Source of the DNA: CAYGZA01 sp964354135
GTDB lineage: Bacteria; Planctomycetota; Planctomycetia; Pirellulales; Thermoguttaceae
Reading direction: 5' to 3'
NCBI GenBank assembly: GCA_964354135.1
Contig: CAYGZA010000094.1
Span: 1 to 18,934, forward strand
DNA: 18,934 nucleotides
In this document: one piece after another, positions 13,474 to 18,934 of the stretch
How positions within the stretch are numbered: the first letter of the stretch is position 1
Layout: each line of letters opens with the position of its first letter
The notes under the pieces: model-generated
Databases searched by the model: none
Seen by the model: the letters and a program-made list of their open reading frames with translations, nothing else
Told to the model about the DNA's origin: nothing
Made by a program: the position numbers and the translations under genes

Positions 13474-15600
13474 TTAGACCAAGTGCAGTCCCACCAGGAT
13501 CAGGTCGATCAGCTTAATCCCGATGAACGGCACAATCAGGCCTCCCAGGCCGAAAACGAGGAGGTTGGCGCGGAGGAGGGCTGCCGCGCCGATCGGACGG
13601 TACTTCACTCCCCGCAGGGCAAGCGGGATGAGGGCCACGATAATCAGCGCGTTGAACACGACCGCCGCGAGGATGGCGCTGGCCGGCGTCGCCAATCGCA
13701 TGACGTTGAGCTCGTCGAGCACCGGATACGTCCCAGCAAACGCGGCGGGGATGATCGCGAAGTACTTCGACACGTCGTTGGCCAGACTGAAGGTGGTGAG
13801 CGCTCCGCGGGTCATCAACAGTTGCTTGCCGATTTCGACGATTTCGATGAGCTTCGTCGGGTTGGAATCGAGATCGACCATGTTGCCGGCCTCTTTGGCC
13901 GCCTGCGTGCCGGTGTTCATGGCTACCGCTACGTCCGCCTGGGCCAGGGCGGGCGAATCGTTGGTGCCGTCGCCGGTCATGGCTACCAGGTGCCCGGTGG
14001 CCTGATAATTGCGGATCAGGCTTAGCTTGGCTTCGGGCGTGGCCTGGGCGAGAAAATCGTCCACCCCCGCTTCCGCGGCGATGGCGGCCGCCGTGAGCGG
14101 ATTGTCGCCGGTAATCATGATCGTCCGGATTCCCATCTGCCGCATCCGGGCGAACCGGTCTCGGATGCCGCCCTTGACGATGTCCTTCAGGTGAATCACC
14201 CCCAGGGCCTTGGAGCCTTCGGCCACCACGAGCGGCGTTCCGCCTTGCTTGGAGATTCGTTTCACCTGCTCAGCAACGTCCGAGGGGAACGCTCCGCCGC
14301 GCTGACGCACGTAGGCTTCCATGGCGTCGGCAGCGCCCTTGCGTATCTGCCGCCCCTCGAGGTTTACGCCGCTCGTGCGCGTCTGGGCGGTGAAGGGGAT
14401 GAAGGTGGCGCGGAGTCGATGCACCTCGCGGCCGCGCAGTCCATGTTTCTCCTTGGCCAGTATCACGATGCTGCGACCCTCCGGAGTCTCGTCGGCCAGT
14501 GAAGCAAGCTGAGCGGCATCGGCCAGGGACGACACCTCGACCCCGGCAGCAGGCAGGAATTCCACGGCCTGACGGTTCCCCAGGGTGATGGTGCCGGTCT
14601 TGTCCAACAGCAGCACGTCCACGTCGCCCGCGGCCTCGACCGCCCGGCCGGAGAGTGCAATTACGTTGGCCTGAACCATCCGATCCATGCCGGCAATGCC
14701 GATGGCCGAGAGCAGCCCGCCGATCGTGGTGGGAATGAGGCAGACCAGCAGCGCGACCAGCACGGTCACGCTGACCGGCGTGCCGCCGGGAAGGCCGCTC
14801 GCCTTGGCCGCCTCGACGCTGAAGAGCGAGAACGGCAACAGGGTCGCACAGACCAGAAGGAAGATGATCGTCATGCCCGCGAGCAGAATGTCCAGGGCGA
14901 TTTCGTTGGGAGTCTTCTTCCGTTTGGCCCCTTCGACCAGGGCGATCATGCGGTCGAGGAAGGTCTCGCCGGGGTTTGCGGAGACGCGCACCACGAGCCA
15001 ATCGGACAAGACCCGCGTGCCGCCGGTCACGCCGCTCCGGTCGCCGCCGCTCTCGCGGATGACCGGGGCGCTCTCGCCGGTGATCGCGCTTTCGTCCACG
15101 GAGGCAACGCCGTCGATCACCTCGCCGTCGCCCGGGATATAGTCCCCCGCTTCGACGAAAATCACGTCGCCCAAGCGCAAGTCCGGGGCCGGGACCACCG
15201 TGACCTCGCCCCGCTGGAACATCATCTGGAAGAGCGGCTCGTGAAGCGGCTCCGAGGGGGGAAGAAGGAACTTCTTCGCGGGGACCTCGTGGCGAGCCCG
15301 GCGCAGGGCCTCTGCCTGAGCCTTGCCCCGCCCTTCCGCCATGGCTTCCGCGAAGTTGGCAAACAGCACGGTGAACCAAAGGCACGCCGACACGGCCAGA
15401 ATGAACCGCGGGGGCGCCTCACCCGTGCCGAAAAGCGATTGAGCATAGAAGCCCGTGGTGAGGATGCTGCCCACGTACACCGTGAACATCACCGGATTGC
15501 GCAACTGCCGCCGTGGATCGAGCTTCAAGAAGGAATCGACGATCGCGCGGCGCACGATCTTCGGATCCAACAGCAGCGTCGCTTTGGTCCCTCGTGCCAT
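13474..15600 (-). CDS. kdpB: Potassium-transporting ATPase ATP-binding subunit KdpB
   Basis: This 708-residue P-type ATPase energises K+ uptake by KdpA. The actuator loop TGES lies at 174-177. Ser177 is the equivalent of E. coli Ser162, whose phosphorylation inhibits the pump. The phosphorylation motif DKTGT has the catalytic Asp at about 333. KGAADAM lies in the nucleotide-binding region and MTGDGTNDSPAL in the hinge. Membrane segments flank these, with a CLIPTTIGG motif (about 287-295). E. coli KdpB has about 682 residues. The extra length includes roughly ten residues after about 105 (PAKKFLLPPSEPLHEP). The hinge has Ser where E. coli has Ala. Its ATG is preceded by GGAG that overlaps the kdpA stop, and kdpA ends 3 bp upstream. 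Confidence 0.98.
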   Translation of the reverse strand: MARGTKATLLLDPKIVRRAIVDSFLKLDPRRQLRNPVMFTVYVGSILTTGFYAQSLFGTGEAPPRFILAVSACLWFTVLFANFAEAMAEGRGKAQAEALRRARHEVPAKKFLLPPSEPLHEPLFQMMFQRGEVTVVPAPDLRLGDVIFVEAGDYIPGDGEVIDGVASVDESAITGESAPVIRESGGDRSGVTGGTRVLSDWLVVRVSANPGETFLDRMIALVEGAKRKKTPNEIALDILLAGMTIIFLLVCATLLPFSLFSVEAAKASGLPGGTPVSVTVLVALLVCLIPTTIGGLLSAIGIAGMDRMVQANVIALSGRAVEAAGDVDVLLLDKTGTITLGNRQAVEFLPAAGVEVSSLADAAQLASLADETPEGRSIVILAKEKHGLRGREVHRLRATFIPFTAQTRTSGVNLEGRQIRKGAADAMEAYVRQRGGAFPSDVAEQVKRISKQGGTPLVVAEGSKALGVIHLKDIVKGGIRDRFARMRQMGIRTIMITGDNPLTAAAIAAEAGVDDFLAQATPEAKLSLIRNYQATGHLVAMTGDGTNDSPALAQADVAVAMNTGTQAAKEAGNMVDLDSNPTKLIEIVEIGKQLLMTRGALTTFSLANDVSKYFAIIPAAFAGTYPVLDELNVMRLATPASAILAAVVFNALIIVALIPLALRGVKYRPIGAAALLRANLLVFGLGGLIVPFIGIKLIDLILVGLHLV

Positions 15601-15603
15601 GGC

Positions 15604-17346
15604 TCACTCCACCATCATCAGGTGTTCCACGATGGGACCAAGGGCCAAGGCCGGCACGAAAGTCAGGGCACCAACCAGGACGACGACCCCCACCAACAGA
15701 ACCACAAACAGCGGAGTGTGCGTCGGCAGCGTGCCCGTGCTCACGGGCGTGGCCTTCTTCCGGGCCAGCGAGCCGGCGATCGCCAGCGTGGGAATGGCGA
15801 GCCAGTACCGGGCTGCCAGCATCACCAGGCCCAGGGCGATATTGTAGAATGGCGTATTTGCGTTCAGGCCGGCAAACGCACTGCCGTTGTTGTTTCCCGC
15901 TGAGGAAAATGCGTACAGAACTTGGCTGAAGCCGTGCGGGCCAGGGTTGGAAATGCCCGGTTTCCCCCAGTCGGTTGCGACCGCTACGGCTGTCCCAACC
16001 AGCACGACCAGGGGCGGAATCAAGATCACCAGGGCGGCCATCTTCATCTCAAAGGCTTCAATCTTCTTCCCAAGGTATTCGGGGGTTCGGCCGACCATCA
16101 GCCCGGCCACGAAGACCGCGATGATGGCGAACACGATCATTCCGTACAGGCCGCTTCCGACGCCGCCGAAAACGACTTCGCCCAGTTGCATCAGCCACAT
16201 CGGCACCAGCCCGCCCAGCGGGGTGTAGGAGTCGTGCATGGAATTGACGCTCCCGTTGGACGCCGCCGTGGTGGCCGTGGCCCAAATCGCTGACTGCGCG
16301 ATCCCGAAGCGGACCTCCTTGCCCTCCATGGCGCCGCCCGGCTGCCCGCCGGTTGCCCGCTGATCGACCCCGAGCGCGGCCAGCTTGGGACTGCCGGTCT
16401 GTTCAGCCCAGTAGTCAAGGGCCACCAGCGGCACGAAGATCACCAACATGGCCGCCAAAATGGCCCACCCCTGGCGCGTGTCGCCGATCATCCGCCCGAA
16501 GGTATAGCAGAGCGCCGCGCCGATCAGCAGGATCGACAGCATCTCGATGAAGCCGCTTAGCGGCGTGGGATTCTCCAACGGATGCGCAGAATTCGCGTTG
16601 AAGAACCCCCCGCCATTGGTCCCCAGTTGCTTGATCGCGACCTGCGAGGCGGCCGGGCCCACTGCGATGGTCTGGTCGGTTACCGCCTTGCCGTCGGCGT
16701 CCTTCATCGGCTGGATCAGCGTTACGGTCTGGTACGGCCGGAGCGTCTGGACCACGCCTTGCGACACGAGCACGACCGCGCCGGCCAAAGACAGCGGCAG
16801 CAGGATGTACAGAATGCTCCGCGTCAGGTCGTACCAGAAGTTGCCGATGGTCTGCGACGAGCGCCGCGCGAACCCGCGGATCAGCGCCACCAGGACCGCC
16901 ATGCCGGTCGCCGCAGACGCGAAGTTCTGCACCGTCAGACCGAGCATTTGCGTCAGGTAGCTCAACGTCGTCTCGCCGCTGTAACTCTGCCAGTTGGTAT
17001 TCGTGGCGAAGCTGACGGCGGTGTTCATCGCCAGATCGGGCGCGACGGCAGGCAGGTGCTGCGGATTGAGCGGCAGAAGGTGCTGAATCCGCTGCAAACC
17101 GTACACGGCCAATAGACCCAAGAGATTGAATATCAGCATCGCCCGGGCGTAGGTCACCCAGGACATCTCTTCCGCCGGATCGATCCCGCACACGCGATAG
17201 ATAAGGCGTTCAAGGCGACCGAAGGCCCTGTCCAGGCCGCAAGGCTTGCCTTCATAGACCCGCGCCATGTACCAGCCCAGCGGTTTCACCAACGCGACGA
17301 GAACCGCGAGAAAAAGGCCGATCTGCAGCAGAGAGTGAGGGCTCAC
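15604..17346 (-). CDS. kdpA: Potassium-transporting ATPase channel subunit KdpA
   Basis: This 580-residue channel subunit has four selectivity-filter loops: NTNWQSYSGE, GTNGGGFFNANSAHP, TAASNGSVNSMHDS and FSSAGNNNGSAFAGL. Many membrane segments are spread over the whole length. E. coli KdpA has 557 residues. The start is the GTG at 17344-17346, because it overlaps the kdpF TGA (GTGA) and has GGAG 8 nt upstream. A GTG nine nt further upstream (17353-17355) touches that same GGAG and is less likely. kdpB follows with a 3-bp gap, so the operon is tightly coupled. The gene belongs to the P-type Kdp complex used for K+ scavenging at low external potassium. Confidence 0.97.
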   Translation of the reverse strand: MSPHSLLQIGLFLAVLVALVKPLGWYMARVYEGKPCGLDRAFGRLERLIYRVCGIDPAEEMSWVTYARAMLIFNLLGLLAVYGLQRIQHLLPLNPQHLPAVAPDLAMNTAVSFATNTNWQSYSGETTLSYLTQMLGLTVQNFASAATGMAVLVALIRGFARRSSQTIGNFWYDLTRSILYILLPLSLAGAVVLVSQGVVQTLRPYQTVTLIQPMKDADGKAVTDQTIAVGPAASQVAIKQLGTNGGGFFNANSAHPLENPTPLSGFIEMLSILLIGAALCYTFGRMIGDTRQGWAILAAMLVIFVPLVALDYWAEQTGSPKLAALGVDQRATGGQPGGAMEGKEVRFGIAQSAIWATATTAASNGSVNSMHDSYTPLGGLVPMWLMQLGEVVFGGVGSGLYGMIVFAIIAVFVAGLMVGRTPEYLGKKIEAFEMKMAALVILIPPLVVLVGTAVAVATDWGKPGISNPGPHGFSQVLYAFSSAGNNNGSAFAGLNANTPFYNIALGLVMLAARYWLAIPTLAIAGSLARKKATPVSTGTLPTHTPLFVVLLVGVVVLVGALTFVPALALGPIVEHLMMVE

Positions 17347-17438
17347 GCGAACCACTCCGGCTTCAGCAGCGCCAACGTGAGATACACCAGCAGAAGCGCC
17401 GCCACGACGCCCCCAACCAGGTAGAGTCCCGCGCTCAC
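17343..17438 (-). CDS. kdpF: KdpF, small subunit of the Kdp K+ pump
   Basis: This 31-residue single-span protein begins MSAGLYLVGG and ends LLKPEWFA, like known KdpF (E. coli KdpF is 29 residues, starting MSAGV). It is too short for usual gene callers. The GTG start (17436-17438) is preceded by AGGAGG with 6 nt spacing. Its TGA overlaps the kdpA GTG by 4 bp. KdpF stabilises the KdpABC complex in the membrane. Confidence 0.9.
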   Translation of the reverse strand: MSAGLYLVGGVVAALLLVYLTLALLKPEWFA

Positions 17439-17448
17439 GGTCGACCTC

Positions 17449-17529
17449 CTAGAGCCGTTCAAAGAGCCGAATCATCCCGAAGGATAGACCGAAGAACACA
17501 AACACGATCGCCAGACACAGCAGTTCCAT
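17449..17529 (-). CDS. Unannotated 26-residue membrane microprotein heading the kdp operon
   Basis: An ATG at 17527-17529 opens a 26-codon frame with the sequence MELLCLAIVF and FFGLSFGMIRLFERL. One hydrophobic helix is followed by a basic, Arg-containing tail. GGAGG lies 9 nt upstream. Its TAG shares bases with the AGGAGG ribosome binding site of kdpF, so the two are probably coupled. I recall comparable short ORFs ahead of kdpF in other genomes, unnamed, but cannot verify this. It could be a further Kdp accessory subunit or a leader peptide that couples translation. I infer it is real from the ribosome binding site, position and hydrophobicity. Confidence 0.65.
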   Translation of the reverse strand: MELLCLAIVFVFFGLSFGMIRLFERL

Positions 17530-17562
17530 AACGACATTCCTCCACGGCAGGAACCGTTGGCT

Positions 17563-17571
17563 ATTGTACCA
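17563..17571 (-). promoter_or_regulatory. Predicted extended -10 promoter of the kdp operon
   Basis: On the minus strand TGG precedes TACAAT (17563-17568), an extended -10 (TGnTATAAT-like) with no good -35 hexamer. The start site would be near 17556, about 27 nt before the microprotein ATG. The weak -35 fits activated control, but I find no recognised KdpE site, and the leader looks too short for a riboswitch. Confidence 0.45.
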
Positions 17572-17665
17572 AGCAGGGTACGCCCGGGTAGTGCCGGCGG
17601 CAAGTCATTGCCACTGCGGTACATAGCACAGCGTGCGAGGATCGCGGTCTATTGCCGACTGCGCA

Positions 17666-17692
17666 CAAAGCATTAGCCCCGCTAATGCTTTG
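17666..17692. repeat. Perfect inverted repeat, 12-bp arms, 3-nt loop
   Basis: CAAAGCATTAGC (17666-17677), CCC, and GCTAATGCTTTG (17681-17692) form an exact palindrome. No U-run follows on either strand. The layout (long arms, 3-nt loop) matches the element at 1806-1840, though the sequence differs. Confidence 0.85.
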
Positions 17693-17826
17693 AAAAGAGA
17701 ACGCGTCCCTCGCGGCTGAGAAGACCCAGCCGCGTCCCCGACCGTGAGCAGCGAGCGCGCTTGTGTCGGTGTGCCCTTTTCCCGAACACTCGTCGGGCCG
17801 ATCGCGAATTCTTGTCGCGATGGAGC

Positions 17827-17916
17827 ACCTTCCAGGAGGCGGCCCAGGGCCTCCGCGTCCCCCTGCCGTGCCAAGCGGAGCAAGACTTCGCAGTGCGCCG
17901 GATCGCCGGTGTCCAC
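17827..17916 (-). pseudogene. Possible N-terminal remnant of an ECF-type sigma factor
   Basis: A GTG at 17914-17916 begins a 30-codon stretch, DTGDPAHCEVLLRLARQG then DAEALGRLLEG. It closely resembles the N-terminus of ECF sigma factors common in planctomycetes, where a 'RYR' helix would follow. Here the match stops after about residue 30 and the frame continues as unrelated sequence to 17605. No regions 2 to 4 are present, so it is at best a truncated remnant. The resemblance comes from memory of the family, so a short chance match is not excluded. Confidence 0.4.
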
Positions 17917-18000
17917 GGCCCCTATTCTCCAAGACGTAAAGCCGCAACGGAAACCGCCGCGGAAAACCAGATTTTCGCCCGCTCGGGCCCGTAGAACAAG

Positions 18001-18023
18001 CCGCCACAATGCCCCTGTGGCGG
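18001..18023 (-). terminator. Hairpin downstream of ndk, possible weak terminator
   Basis: CCGCCACA (18001-18008) and TGTGGCGG (18016-18023) form a perfect 8-bp stem with a 7-nt loop. On the minus strand the stem is followed by CTTGTTC, only partly T-rich, so the terminator call is tentative. Confidence 0.35.
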
Positions 18024-18054
18024 GGTCCGGGCGACGGAGGGCTTGTCAGATAAT

Positions 18055-18122
18055 GGGGACAGGCACCTCGCGGCGAGCGGTTTTCACCGAGAAATCATGG
18101 CTTTCGCTCGGAGCCTGTCCCC
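18055..18122. repeat. REP-like inverted repeat (GGGGACAGGC ends)
   Basis: GGGGACAGGCACC (18055-18067) and GGAGCCTGTCCCC (18110-18122) form 13-bp arms with one mismatch around 42 bp. The interior holds a CTCG/CGAG mini-hairpin. On the plus strand the right arm runs into CTTTTT. It resembles REP or Y1-transposase-linked repeats recalled from high-GC genomes. No transposase is in the window. Confidence 0.7.
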
Positions 18123-18131
18123 TTTTTCACG

Positions 18132-18872
18132 CTAAGGAGCTTCCCGCTTGTCGTTGATGAGGTACTTGGCCACCACCGCGTCGAGCGTGCAGGGGGCGGG
18201 CACGCCGCGGACGAAGCACCGTAGCGCGTCCAGGTCCGACGTCCAGGCCGTGTCCCCCGGGCTGAGGAAGCACTTGCTTCCCGGCTCGTGGGTCGTGAAC
18301 AGCTTGCCGTCCACGAAGTAGTAGTGGTCCTCGCACGTCTCGGTGGGGAAGGCGTGCATGTACGGCATGACGTCGTTGGGCTTGAACCAAAGCTTGATCT
18401 CGCGCTCGGCCTCAGGGTCGGAGGCGGAGGCGTGGACCAGATTGTCCATCCGCTCGCCGACGACGTTCCCCGCCGCGTCCTTGACGGGAACGACCGTGCC
18501 CAGGGCCCGGATGGTTCCCGGGGCGCTGTCCCGCGCCACGTGAGGATTCGTCGGCCCCGCGAGTTCCCGTACCTTCTTGACCGCCCCCGGACCGCAGTAG
18601 ACGAAGGCGATCACGCGGCGCTTGTGGGGCGTATCGGCGTAGTGGACGCGCCCGGTGATGTAGTCGATGATCGAGGCGTGAAAGGGCTTGCCTTTGTGCT
18701 CGGCGTAGTGCTCTTCGGCGAGCATCCGGCTCACGTGAACGATCTTCGCCGCGGCGAACCGGAGGCCGGTGTGGAATTCGGAGAATTGCGAGAGGATGTA
18801 CCCGGTCAAGGAGACCTTCAGCGCATCCGGCTTGATCAGCACGAGCGTCTGCTCGAGTCCCTTGACCTCCAT
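18132..18872 (-). CDS. ndk: Nucleoside diphosphate kinase, long form
   Basis: This 246-residue NDPK transfers the gamma-phosphate between nucleotides through a phosphohistidine. Motifs are LVLIKPDAL (about 10-18, with K14), YCGPGAVKKVRELAGPTNP, APGTIRALG and NLVHASASDPEAEREIKLWF, with the catalytic His at about 147. The family usually has about 140-150 residues. This one carries an insertion of roughly 15 residues between GTIR and the His motif (VVPVKDAAGNVVGERM), and a C-terminal extension of about 80 residues (167-246, with TETCEDHYYFVDG and CFLSPGDTAW) that I do not recognise. The start is the ATG at 18870-18872 with AGGAG 8 nt upstream, preferred over an upstream in-frame GTG (18903-18905). 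The gene ends in TAG. Confidence 0.9.
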   Translation of the reverse strand: MEVKGLEQTLVLIKPDALKVSLTGYILSQFSEFHTGLRFAAAKIVHVSRMLAEEHYAEHKGKPFHASIIDYITGRVHYADTPHKRRVIAFVYCGPGAVKKVRELAGPTNPHVARDSAPGTIRALGTVVPVKDAAGNVVGERMDNLVHASASDPEAEREIKLWFKPNDVMPYMHAFPTETCEDHYYFVDGKLFTTHEPGSKCFLSPGDTAWTSDLDALRCFVRGVPAPCTLDAVVAKYLINDKREAP

Positions 18873-18934
18873 CTGATGATCTCCTGATCCGAAACAGGGT
18901 TTCACGATTCCGGAAGGGCAAGGCTCCCGCCGAG

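Larger units (their letters stand above)
17530..18131. other. Intergenic region between kdp and ndk
   Basis: This 602-bp stretch holds the kdp promoter, a perfect 12-bp-arm palindrome (17666-17692), a possible ECF sigma N-terminal remnant (17827-17916), a hairpin (18001-18023) and a REP-like inverted repeat (18055-18122). Longer open frames here are mostly Arg/Gly-rich noise. I see no intact gene. Confidence 0.6.

Noticed and set aside
17530..17620. A c-di-AMP (ydaO/yuaA-like) riboswitch ahead of kdp
   Set aside because: The predicted promoter leaves a leader of about 27 nt, too short for that riboswitch, and no conserved core was recognised.

Overview
This is an 18.9 kb, high-GC bacterial chromosomal fragment. 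A planctomycete-like (Planctomycetota) origin is the best guess, resting on general impressions rather than a marker gene. These are a PQQ-type beta-propeller with a signal peptide, a short membrane-anchored protein carrying a 'LADDPRLALFWDK..GLGHNGQRL' block, a possible ECF-sigma remnant starting 'DTGDPAHCEVLLR', and intergenic spacers rich in small word-like and palindromic repeats. Almost every gene lies on the minus strand, so the window reads most naturally from right to left. Terminal stops are TGA, TAA and TAG, so the standard code applies.

Right to left: (1) 18132-18872, an unusually long nucleoside diphosphate kinase, followed by a REP-like inverted repeat (18055-18122) and a hairpin. 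(2) 17530-18131 holds no complete gene, only the possible N-terminus of an ECF sigma factor and a perfect 12-bp-arm palindrome. (3) 10886-17529 is a tight kdp operon for high-affinity K+ uptake: an unannotated 26-residue membrane microprotein, kdpF (31 aa), kdpA, kdpB, kdpC and kdpD. Overlaps or very short gaps join the genes from kdpF to kdpC, and an extended -10 promoter precedes the operon. The KdpD keeps its Walker ATPase-like domain, USP-like domain, four membrane segments and GAF region but lacks the histidine kinase core, and no kdpE is present. (4) 9457-10722, a secreted or periplasmic PQQ-like beta-propeller protein. (5) 5754-8999, a solitary Eco57I-like (type IIG-like) restriction-modification protein with its own promoter. 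(6) 3035-5370, a translationally coupled TIGR03546/TIGR03545 membrane-protein pair. The second gene is cut by an in-frame TAG at 4178-4180.

Left end: a plus-strand membrane-anchored protein of unknown function (2060-2977) is divergent from a minus-strand nifU (639-1601) and nifS (1-519, cut by the window edge). NifU has the full three-domain architecture (IscU-like, BFD-like [2Fe-2S], Nfu) and NifS is the cysteine desulfurase, so together they form an Fe-S cluster assembly module. No nitrogenase genes are visible, so a general Fe-S biogenesis role is likely. A 22-bp dyad lies just upstream of a TATAAT box ahead of nifU and looks like a repressor or activator site.

The points most worth a second look are the kinase-less KdpD, the microprotein heading the kdp operon, the in-frame amber in the TIGR03545 gene, the nifU operator, and the several kinds of short palindromic or tandem repeats in the spacers.
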